NCBI RefSeq assembly: GCF_030296775.1
Contig: NZ_AP027742.1
Span: 2,356,001 to 2,420,000 of the forward strand
Length of the DNA stretch: 64,000 nucleotides
Direction: 5' to 3'
Origin: Claveliimonas bilis
GTDB taxonomy: Bacteria; Bacillota; Clostridia; Lachnospirales; Lachnospiraceae
A model generated the notes under the pieces. That model was not told the DNA's origin. It did not search any database and was given only the letters and a program-made list of their open reading frames with translations. Shown here in pieces: positions 7,927 to 15,332 of this stretch (its first letter is position 1; every line of letters begins with the position of its first letter). The translations under genes were made by a program, and so were the position numbers.

Positions 7927-9438
7927 TTATCCTTCTCCCTGCTTGATCGATACAAATCCTCCATCAATTGCATTTAATACGACGTTTTCTGTGCCCCATT
8001 TAAGAACCTCCCCATCTGAAGTTAATCCTGTCTTTTCTAAATTGAAAACCCACACAGGAACCAACCATACTTTTTCAGGTTCTTCAAATGCATTAATGTT
8101 GGCCGCACGAATCTGTATATTTGTAACATTATATATACATTTTGTACCAGTATCCTTCAGCTCATCTCCATCGTCAGAAAGAGCGGAATACAGCAGGTGA
8201 TCTGCCAGTTTTTCCTTTATTTCATCAAAAGAAAGTAGCTTTGTGTTATTTGCAACTGTATCTATTTTCTTTGACATATTTGTCCAAGCAAATTTTTGAA
8301 CACCATCTTTCGTGATAATGATTTGAATTTTTTCGGAAGAAAATTGTGGGGCGTATACTGTTTCTGGAATTCCTTCTAGTATTTCAGGTGACCGCTGACT
8401 ATATCCCATCAAGTCTCCCAATGTACGATAAAAATAAATTGAAAATCCAACCTCATTAAAGGGATTATCTTCGTCCCATAATACCCATGTTTCTGTATTC
8501 CTATTTCCGATTGCTTTGACACAGCTGCCTACTTCAAACCCTTTTATTGATATTTTATCGAGTAAAGCCTTCGCTTCATTCAAAGCCTCCTCTTCAGATA
8601 GAGATGGTATCTCTTCCATATGTTCTTTTAATGATTTTAGCCAAGCATCATTTTTATTATTGCTATCTAAATTTCCATGAATCAAAGGCATCAGATATTC
8701 TTCATCAATAAACGTACCCTGGGAATACAGAAAATTGGTTGTGCTTCCTAATTTATCGCTATAGCTTATCGCACGGATTAAGGGGTTCTTTTCATTTTCT
8801 TTATCTATTTTGGCTGTGAAACCTAGTTTTTCGTCTGTATCATAATAATAATCACTTACTCCATCATAGAAATCTCTTTCTGTCTGTACCGGCTCCATAA
8901 GAACAGGCTTTATAGAATTCTTTGTTCCCGCTTTTTCTGGAGCTTCATCAATAAGTTGATCCATTTTACTAAGTTGATCCTGCCAATATTGAGTTGATCC
9001 TAATCCACCAGATAACGAAGCCCAAGTCCCCTCATAATTTTCCATTCTCGCTTTTTCCGATTCTAATTCATCTTTTGTCATCTTAGGATATTCATACAAT
9101 GGATTCCCATCTGAAAAATAATCGCATAATTTCTCCAACAATTCATTGGTCAATACTGATTGTTCATAAACATCTACAGGTGTATTGTATATTTCTGGTA
9201 TCTGTGGAGAATAATCTGCTTCTAAAGTAACAAAACCATCGCTTCTTTCAATCTTTTCGTGCCAATGATCAGGAATCTGCAGATCTTTTGGTACATCGTC
9301 ATCTTTTTCCAGAATGCTTTCTTTCGGAATCCCCTCTGATCGGTCAACAACAATTTCTTCTTGTGGCGTTTTAGCACATGCCATTAATCCAGAACTTAAA
9401 CATAGCAAACAAACCAAAATATATGTTTTGTTCTTCAT
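7927..9438 (-). CDS. DUF6034-like secreted lipoprotein of the RiPP locus
   Basis: 503-residue predicted lipoprotein. A signal peptide ends in the lipobox LMAC (lipidated Cys at about residue 21), so the protein is anchored outside the membrane. The rest is hydrophilic with no catalytic motif I recognise. The start PDHWHEKIERSDGFVTLEA resembles the DUF6034 family of Clostridia; this is from memory and unconfirmed. It lies 16 bases after the S8 protease gene and is followed by the precursor. A broken copy of its 3' end lies at 2505-2730 beside an ABC efflux operon. It could be an immunity or sensing component, but nothing in the sequence decides this. Confidence 0.75.
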   Translation of the reverse strand: MKNKTYILVCLLCLSSGLMACAKTPQEEIVVDRSEGIPKESILEKDDDVPKDLQIPDHWHEKIERSDGFVTLEADYSPQIPEIYNTPVDVYEQSVLTNELLEKLCDYFSDGNPLYEYPKMTKDELESEKARMENYEGTWASLSGGLGSTQYWQDQLSKMDQLIDEAPEKAGTKNSIKPVLMEPVQTERDFYDGVSDYYYDTDEKLGFTAKIDKENEKNPLIRAISYSDKLGSTTNFLYSQGTFIDEEYLMPLIHGNLDSNNKNDAWLKSLKEHMEEIPSLSEEEALNEAKALLDKISIKGFEVGSCVKAIGNRNTETWVLWDEDNPFNEVGFSIYFYRTLGDLMGYSQRSPEILEGIPETVYAPQFSSEKIQIIITKDGVQKFAWTNMSKKIDTVANNTKLLSFDEIKEKLADHLLYSALSDDGDELKDTGTKCIYNVTNIQIRAANINAFEEPEKVWLVPVWVFNLEKTGLTSDGEVLKWGTENVVLNAIDGGFVSIKQGEG

Positions 9439-9454
9439 TAGAAATCACCCCCTT

Positions 9455-10561
9455 CTATTCTTGTAATAATAATATCATATCTTTGCATATTGATTCTATT
9501 TCATGTTTACTATAATTGTGTATTACCTGGTTACAGACGGTTAATTTCATGCTATTTCGATACACATGTATCCAGCAACAATCAGTAGTATCTACTATAT
9601 TTGGAAATGTTAAAAGTATATTTGAATTTAATAATAAAAGATCAACATTACGATGAAATGAAATATTTATTTGTTGTTCGAAGTTTTGTTTATTATAATT
9701 TATAATTCTAAAATCATCGCTTGAAGAATTATTGTCTGTAATACATACACATTCATAACCAAATATTTTAGTAAGACAATTTAAAACATTAGAAAATATT
9801 GAAATATCATCTGATTCTATTAAAATAATTGGTGGATTGATAATTTTTTTTGGAAGCAGTGCTTCAGACAGTACATTAATCTGGCGATCATTACAGGTTT
9901 CTCCTTGGGCAAGAAACTGATTTATTAGGTTTCTTGAACATGAAAAACTACTTTCTTCGCATAACGCATCAACTTTATTTAACAAATTTGCCAAAACACG
10001 AGGAGCTGAAAAGCTATTTCCTATATTTGAATCCAAAACTGTCCCACAATCCACATGAAGATCATTATCTGGAATAGCATAGATTTTTTGACAACAAAAA
10101 TGTTCTACAGGTAATGCTATAGTTCCGATCACTTCTTGAAACGCTGCCGGCATAGTAATAAGATTAGCATTACTGCTTGCAGCTATTATAGTAATTCCAC
10201 TGTCATACATTTTTTTAATCAAAGGATATATTTCTTTTTGTTTTGATAATATCGTTGTGCCAATGCTCAAACATAATACATCAATTTGATTAGAAAAAAG
10301 AAATTCTAATGCAATTATGAAATCGTTAATATCTAATTGATTTTTATTCATAATATCAACATGTATTAAAACGTGGTTCTTAGGATTTCTTAAGTTATCG
10401 TTCAAAATCTTGCAGCATAATGTACTATGAGTAGAATTAACTATATCGTTTGTTTGGCATACCGTTTTTACTTGACATTTCGTTATTTTATACTTATGTA
10501 TCTGAGAAAAATCAAGCATTACATTATTATCTAAAGAATCGTCAATTATTCCTATTTTCAT
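9455..10561 (-). CDS. subtilisin-like (S8) peptidase of the RiPP locus
   Basis: 368-residue protein without a signal peptide, so probably cytoplasmic. The subtilase triad is recognisable: Asp7 in IGIIDDS, His45 in STHSTLCCKIL, oxyanion Asn131 in IAASSNAN and Ser183 in GNSFSAP. The catalytic domain covers about 1-200. The remaining ~170 residues are of unknown fold. ATG 10561 was chosen; an in-frame TTG at 10570 is close to GAGGCG and is an alternative. Either start overlaps the ACP-like gene. The ABC exporter lacks a C39 peptidase domain, so this protease is the natural candidate for leader removal, by inference from context. It may instead be a degenerate subtilase. Confidence 0.8.
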   Translation of the reverse strand: MKIGIIDDSLDNNVMLDFSQIHKYKITKCQVKTVCQTNDIVNSTHSTLCCKILNDNLRNPKNHVLIHVDIMNKNQLDINDFIIALEFLFSNQIDVLCLSIGTTILSKQKEIYPLIKKMYDSGITIIAASSNANLITMPAAFQEVIGTIALPVEHFCCQKIYAIPDNDLHVDCGTVLDSNIGNSFSAPRVLANLLNKVDALCEESSFSCSRNLINQFLAQGETCNDRQINVLSEALLPKKIINPPIILIESDDISIFSNVLNCLTKIFGYECVCITDNNSSSDDFRIINYNKQNFEQQINISFHRNVDLLLLNSNILLTFPNIVDTTDCCWIHVYRNSMKLTVCNQVIHNYSKHEIESICKDMILLLQE

Positions 10562-10808
10562 TAATGCCAATCGCCTCTATTTCTGCCGCCAAATTGTTAA
10601 CAGTAAATATTGGGCTATCATTCGTTTCTAAAATTCTGCAAATATTAATTCCATATTTAGTTTCAAGCGTATTAATTAAATATAAGAAATCAACGGTATC
10701 TATTCCAAACTTTTGATCAAGCAAATTATCATTTAAATCTGAAATAGTAATATCAAAAAGAGCACTAATTTCCTCTAACAACATTTTTTTAGCAATATCT
10801 TTTGTCAT
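10542..10808 (-). CDS. acyl carrier-related protein of the peptide maturation system
   Basis: 88-residue protein with the four-helix pattern of acyl carrier proteins. At the usual phosphopantetheine site, where ACPs have DSL, it has DTV (FGIDTVDFLYLI, Thr at about residue 38). The attachment serine is therefore missing and standard loading is unlikely. This fits the family of 'peptide maturation system acyl carrier-related proteins' (TIGR04069-type) seen next to CcpM-type radical SAM enzymes. It overlaps the protease gene and follows the TIGR04066-like gene by 33 bases. Its partner may be that protein or the maturase. Confidence 0.82.
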   Translation of the reverse strand: MTKDIAKKMLLEEISALFDITISDLNDNLLDQKFGIDTVDFLYLINTLETKYGINICRILETNDSPIFTVNNLAAEIEAIGINENRNN

Positions 10809-10841
10809 ATATATACCCCCTGTATATTTTTTACAAATGAT

Positions 10842-11906
10842 CTAAATTATCTCAGGATTTTCATTTAAAAGGGAAGTTAATTCATCTATGAATGTTTCAA
10901 TCCCTTTTTTATCGTCTGGAAGTAAGACAATATTGCTGTTCACAATTTCTGTTGGCAAATTTTCTTTACAAAACTTGTTAGAATAGAAATTATATTCTAC
11001 TTTTTCTTCCTCGGTATTTACATTATAAGTTTGATTACAGATATAGAATTTAATAATATCCACGCCCAATCGTAACTTACACAACTTTTTCATTTCATCA
11101 AAATATTTATCCGTATAGTATTTACTATAATGTATACAGAGAACACCATAATCACTTATTATTGCATTAGATAAAACATATGAAATTTCTCCAAAATAAT
11201 TGTGTTCATAATCATTTAATGTCATTATCCCACTAGGGCAACTAATCAGTATTATGTCAGGAAGTTTTTGCTCAGCTAAGTCACAAATAAAACTATTGGC
11301 TCGTTTAACTTTTAGAGGCAGAGATATATCATCCGCATATAAAAAATCAGGTAATACGTCACAATTAAATAACCTTGCAAGTGGATTCCCAGAAATTACT
11401 AAAACGCTATATCCTTTATCCTCTAAAACTTTTTTTACTGATAATATCAAAGAAAACTTATCACAATTTTCACCATCTCCTAATATAGAGATAACTGGGC
11501 ATGTCACTTTTCGTAATTTTTTTGACGAAGTACAAATTCTATTGTTATAGCTATTTAGAATTGTTGTCTCAGCATCTTTAAATACTTCAACTCCCAGCCA
11601 TTTATAGATAAAGCTGCTAGTGTATATTGGTATATTTTTTCGAATGGCTTCATTAATTCGATTAATATATGCTTTTTTGCCCATTTTTTGCACATTATCA
11701 CATAAAATCAAGACATCGCAATCCATAAGGGCTTTTTCGGAATCATTTGTGTAAATGCTATTTTTTTGAACTTCTATTTCATTTTCTTTATATGTAACTA
11801 TAAAACTTATTTCATATTTTTTTAATTCCTTGGAGTGTTCATAGATTACATTCGACTCATAATTTGCAGGGAACAATACAATTTTTCTCTTACTATTCTC
11901 ACTCAT
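10842..11906 (-). CDS. TIGR04066-like peptide maturation system protein
   Basis: 354-residue cytoplasmic protein starting MSENSKRKIVLFPANYESN. It has alternating Rossmann-like segments (for example VTCPVISILGDGENCDKFSL near 165 and DIILISCPSGIM near 235), consistent with a nucleotide-binding fold, but no catalytic motif that I can name. It matches the 'peptide maturation system protein, TIGR04066 family' found in clostridial CLI_3235 loci. ATG 11906 has GGAGG six bases upstream. Before the IS4-family insertion the radical SAM frame ended at 11899, overlapping this start by 8 bases, so the two were coupled. The insertion now separates this gene from its promoter. Confidence 0.78.
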   Translation of the reverse strand: MSENSKRKIVLFPANYESNVIYEHSKELKKYEISFIVTYKENEIEVQKNSIYTNDSEKALMDCDVLILCDNVQKMGKKAYINRINEAIRKNIPIYTSSFIYKWLGVEVFKDAETTILNSYNNRICTSSKKLRKVTCPVISILGDGENCDKFSLILSVKKVLEDKGYSVLVISGNPLARLFNCDVLPDFLYADDISLPLKVKRANSFICDLAEQKLPDIILISCPSGIMTLNDYEHNYFGEISYVLSNAIISDYGVLCIHYSKYYTDKYFDEMKKLCKLRLGVDIIKFYICNQTYNVNTEEEKVEYNFYSNKFCKENLPTEIVNSNIVLLPDDKKGIETFIDELTSLLNENPEII

Positions 11907-11993
11907 CATGATCCTCCTCGTGAAAATGATATCCATTTTCTATCAAAACACATAATTCTTTTAAATTATACAAAGTATCATTTATACTCGTTT

Positions 11994-12000
11994 TACAACT
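11994..12000. repeat. target site duplication TACAACT (left) of the IS4-family element
   Basis: TACAACT at 11994-12000 is repeated at 13573-13579, immediately outside the inverted ends of the element. Confidence 0.85.
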
Positions 12001-12157
12001 CTTGAGTTTCCGCAAACTGCATTAAAAAGATAGATATGTCTTCCTAAAGTACCAATCTGCTGTTTTTTGAGAAATTTAGAATGGCAGCACCGAGAATAGA
12101 GGCACTTTTATAAGCCCCGTCGGAACCGGGCTTGGGGAGATATATTCTTTTATCTAT

Positions 12158-13411
12158 TCAAACGGTCAGCTTAAGGCAGAGTTGACGGTTCACTGGACGT
12201 TTTGTCCTGTACCAGAGCCGGATGCCCTCTTTTGCATATGACAGTATGCCGAAGATGCCTTTTGCCAACCGATAATAGCAGAAACTGACTTTCTCCTTGA
12301 TTGGATTAGCTTCCTGTATGATTGAAACTTTCAGGGGGTTTGTATCAGGACTTAATTCTTCCTGCGCTAAAAATGCCATGGCTAAAGTAATATAAAAGTT
12401 AAGCGCATTAATGGCTTCCAGTTTCCTTACACGGAAGTTTTCAAACTGATAGGTCTGCTTTTTACAACGAAAATATTCCTCGATCCGCCATCTGGAAAAG
12501 TAGGTTCTGGCAATGCGGATCACATCATCCTTTGAACGGATCTCTTTGTTTGTAGCCAGCATCATGGGATGTTCCGTGATCCCATAGACCAGGACCAGAT
12601 AGATATCCTTCCGGGAGGCAGTGATATGAACTTTTACGTGGGAAAGATATGCGGTATGTCTTTTTCCTTTATAGAAAACATCCGCTTTTACTTTTCCTTT
12701 CCTCCGGTTCCGCAGTTCCGTTGCCTTTGTCCATTTATTGTGATAAAGAAGTTTCCGGTTGGATTTCAGACGGATCACGTAATTCTGCTTCAGATGGTCG
12801 AGGACGAGAAATATCTTATTGTCATCATAACCGCGGTCCATAACAAAGGTGGCCTTCCCAAAAAGAGCAGCTGCCTGTTTGATCGCATCAAACGTGATGG
12901 TGTTTACAGATTTATAGTCCTTCTCAGCAGAAGAATGGATCATGGAAAAAACACTGACAGGATGCTTGCTGGCAGTCAGGGCACAGGCCTCTGTTACATG
13001 GTATCCTTTTTTATAAACACTTTTCGTCTGTGTGCTTTCAGAACCATCGCGAATGATACCAAGAGCTTCAAACTGTTTTCCATCTGGTTTTACGATATCA
13101 CTTTCATCAATGAGGACCACTGGTTCAGAGGGAACGCGTCTCTTTACGGTATGGAGATAAGAAGCAGCCGCAGAAGCCGGCGTTCCTTCTGAAAGATGAT
13201 TGGAAAGCCGTTTTACAGTATTGGCTTTCTGTACTGTTTCATGAAGCTGGTCGGAAATATCAGTGAGCAGGCAGCTTCTGGATGCCAGAATGCCATAAAC
13301 CATATCTGCTGTGAACTTTCGGTCTGGTTTCGAAAGTCTGCGGGAGATTTTATTAGTAAAAGTCAAAATTTTTCTTTTCAAACGATAAGTAGTTGATGTA
13401 GAATTAGCCAT
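12158..13411 (-). CDS. IS4-family DDE transposase
   Basis: 417-residue transposase that catalyses cut-and-paste movement of the element. Acidic residues occur in VLIDESDI and FVMDRGYDD. The C-terminal segment YFSRWRIEEYFRCKK fits the IS4 signature Y-2-R-3-E-6-K. The start at 13411 follows AAAGGGGA. The gene is full length and fills nearly the whole element. Its start region is in an inverted repeat that could hide the ribosome site when transcription enters from outside. Confidence 0.92.
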   Translation of the reverse strand: MANSTSTTYRLKRKILTFTNKISRRLSKPDRKFTADMVYGILASRSCLLTDISDQLHETVQKANTVKRLSNHLSEGTPASAAASYLHTVKRRVPSEPVVLIDESDIVKPDGKQFEALGIIRDGSESTQTKSVYKKGYHVTEACALTASKHPVSVFSMIHSSAEKDYKSVNTITFDAIKQAAALFGKATFVMDRGYDDNKIFLVLDHLKQNYVIRLKSNRKLLYHNKWTKATELRNRRKGKVKADVFYKGKRHTAYLSHVKVHITASRKDIYLVLVYGITEHPMMLATNKEIRSKDDVIRIARTYFSRWRIEEYFRCKKQTYQFENFRVRKLEAINALNFYITLAMAFLAQEELSPDTNPLKVSIIQEANPIKEKVSFCYYRLAKGIFGILSYAKEGIRLWYRTKRPVNRQLCLKLTV

Positions 13412-13493
13412 AAGGAATCCCCTTTCTTTTTTGTTTAGTAAAGTTTTTGTTTGGTAGCTTAATTTTACATCAAAAAGGAACAGGATTCCTTAT
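13410..13493 (-). promoter_or_regulatory. inverted repeat that can sequester the transposase start
   Basis: ATAAGGAATCC at 13410-13420 covers the spacer between ribosome site and ATG; its exact complement lies at 13483-13493. mRNA reading in from the flanking operon would contain both arms and could close the start, while a transcript begun between them would not. Such protection from read-through is known in other insertion sequences. Here it is inferred from pairing only. Confidence 0.55.
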
Positions 13494-13567
13494 ATTTTGG
13501 ACATTTTTTGAAAGTTGTGGATAACAAAACGCAGCATATTTGTCTTAGGGGATAATTCTGCGGAAAC

Positions 13568-14899
13568 TCAAGTACAACTACATAACTTTCCTTCGCATGT
13601 TAATTTATTATTTGTAGGCTCAACTTGTCCTACACACATTCTACATAAACGTAAATTCCAACATTCCAAACATTCTTTTTCTGTCAATTGACCGATGTTC
13701 AAAATATAACGCATTTTATTATAATCAAATCCCTTTTCAACACTTCCTATCTTCATTCCTTGAACATTTTCACTAACTCTTTCGCATGGATAAAAATCTC
13801 CTGAAGTGTCTACAAACAACCTTCTTACCCCAGGGATGCATGGACCACCGTGATGCATTGCTTCCAGTTCTATATAATGTTGATGAGTCTCTTTATAAAA
13901 AAGTTCTATTGCTCTATGATCTGTAATATATAAGGGGTGTATATATTTCCGATCAATTTTTCCCAATAAGTATAGCAATACCTTTAAGTGTTCATATCTG
14001 TGTGGAATCCAAAATGAATCATTTACTTTAAGTAATCCATTATTTGATACACCTGTTTCATTTAACATACTTAATCTGACTTGAATAGGATTGAATAACT
14101 TTGAATTAGCGAAATAGTCTAAAACATTTTTTAAATCCGCTTTTGGATTGATGACGGTATTATATCTTACAGTAGAAAAAAATTCTTCGTCATACTTTTT
14201 TATTTTGTTTAAATTTCGAACGATTACATCAAAAGAACCTTGCCCATTTCTAAATTTACGATTTACATCGTGTTCTTCTTTTTTGCCGTCTAAACTGATT
14301 GTAACTGCAAATTTATGTTTTGCTAAAAAGCTAATAACCTCTTCTGATAATAAAGTTCCGTTAGTAGTTATAAAAAAACTCAATTCTTTATCCTGAACTT
14401 TTCCCTCGGCATACTCTACGCATTTTTTGATGAGCGGAAACTCTAATAATGGCTCTCCTCCGTAAAAAGCAATAATTAATTTATCTGAATCTATAGAATG
14501 TTCAAAATAAAAATCTATTGCTTCCCGTGCTATCTCCCAAGACATTCTTTTGTCTGAATGTCCTCTATTATAATAATTACCCGAATATGTACAATAGAAG
14601 CATCTTAAGTTGCATTGCTGCGTCACTTGTAATATTAGTTCTTTTAATTGCTTGTTTGCATAATATTCAATATCATCGGAAGAGGGGTGAATTATTTTTT
14701 TTGTAATCTTCTTCTGCAATAATCCTTTTTGTAAATATTTGTCTAATTCCCTGCAATTATTTGGAATTTTCCCATCTCGTTCGACATTTTTTAAGATTTT
14801 GTATTCCTCAGGATTTACGCAAACTACTGAATTTGTGTGTCGATCATAGAAATAATACTTTTTTAATGTTGAAAAACATTTTATTACAATTTCTCCCAT
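13568..14899 (-). CDS. SPASM radical SAM peptide maturase (CcpM-like), C-terminally truncated
   Basis: 443 residues as it stands. The radical SAM cluster is CNLRCFYC (Cys 96, 100, 103), followed by GGEP and a TIM-barrel region. Cysteines at about 345 and 365 and the groups CLECWNLRLCRMC and CEGKLCSC form the SPASM/twitch auxiliary-cluster domain. An N-terminal domain of ~80 residues fits leader binding. The family is that of Cys-rich peptide maturases (CcpM, TIGR04068-type), so its substrate should be the peptide at 7619-7798. ATG 14899 is preferred; GTG 14905 is possible. The IS4-family insertion supplies the stop: the original frame continued 31 codons to 11899. All visible cluster cysteines remain, but activity is uncertain. 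Confidence 0.9.
   Translation of the reverse strand: MGEIVIKCFSTLKKYYFYDRHTNSVVCVNPEEYKILKNVERDGKIPNNCRELDKYLQKGLLQKKITKKIIHPSSDDIEYYANKQLKELILQVTQQCNLRCFYCTYSGNYYNRGHSDKRMSWEIAREAIDFYFEHSIDSDKLIIAFYGGEPLLEFPLIKKCVEYAEGKVQDKELSFFITTNGTLLSEEVISFLAKHKFAVTISLDGKKEEHDVNRKFRNGQGSFDVIVRNLNKIKKYDEEFFSTVRYNTVINPKADLKNVLDYFANSKLFNPIQVRLSMLNETGVSNNGLLKVNDSFWIPHRYEHLKVLLYLLGKIDRKYIHPLYITDHRAIELFYKETHQHYIELEAMHHGGPCIPGVRRLFVDTSGDFYPCERVSENVQGMKIGSVEKGFDYNKMRYILNIGQLTEKECLECWNLRLCRMCVGQVEPTNNKLTCEGKLCSCT
13573..13579. repeat. target site duplication TACAACT (right) of the IS4-family element
   Basis: Second copy of the 7-bp duplication. It lies inside codons of the radical SAM gene (AGT TGT A..). Confidence 0.85.
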
Positions 14900-14984
14900 A
14901 GACACCTTCTCCCTTCTTTATATAGATACTTTTATAATTGTTTCCATCCTTAACATATTCAACTTCTTCTAATTAATTTATTGA

Positions 14985-15332
14985 CTATTTCTTTTGGATT
15001 TTATGACATTTAATCTCATATATTTTGTCTAAATTTTCTAGATTTTCTGCTTTATGGGTAACAATTATCACAGTTTTATTATTACATTTTTGAAAAATAT
15101 AATTGTGAATAAAACTGTCATATATCCGATCTATATTTGAAGTGGCTTCATCCATTATAATAATTTTTGCATCTTTGACTATTGCTCGTATGAAGGCAAC
15201 TTTTTGACGCTCCCCGCCGGATAAATTTCCTCCGTTTCTATCAAGTATCGTATTCAATCCTTGTGGCAAACTTTGAATAAACTTTTCTAACTTTAATTCT
15301 TCTATTATTTGCCAGAGTTGACTATCAGTCAT
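14985..15332 (-). CDS. C-terminal part of the RiPP ABC exporter ATPase (split gene)
   Basis: 115 residues holding the rest of the nucleotide-binding domain: signature LSGGERQ, Walker B IIIMDEATS and the H-loop VTHK. It starts at an ATG that overlaps the stop of the upstream part in ATGA, directly after seven A residues. Alone it lacks Walker A and cannot be an ATPase. It could work as a separately translated half, or be joined to the first part by -1 slippage on the A7 run (GGA AAA AAA TGA becoming GGA AAA AAA ATG). A simple inactivating one-base deletion, or a sequencing error in the homopolymer, is also possible. Confidence 0.85.
   Translation of the reverse strand: MTDSQLWQIIEELKLEKFIQSLPQGLNTILDRNGGNLSGGERQKVAFIRAIVKDAKIIIMDEATSNIDRIYDSFIHNYIFQKCNNKTVIIVTHKAENLENLDKIYEIKCHKIQKK

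Larger units (their letters stand above)
12001..13572. mobile_element. IS4-family insertion sequence inside the radical SAM gene
   Basis: 1,572 bp with 14-bp perfect terminal inverted repeats (CTTGAGTTTCCGCA at 12001-12014, complement at 13559-13572) and a 7-bp target duplication. It carries one transposase gene on the minus strand. Removing it with one duplication copy restores a continuous maturase frame, so the insertion is recent relative to gene decay. Confidence 0.92.
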
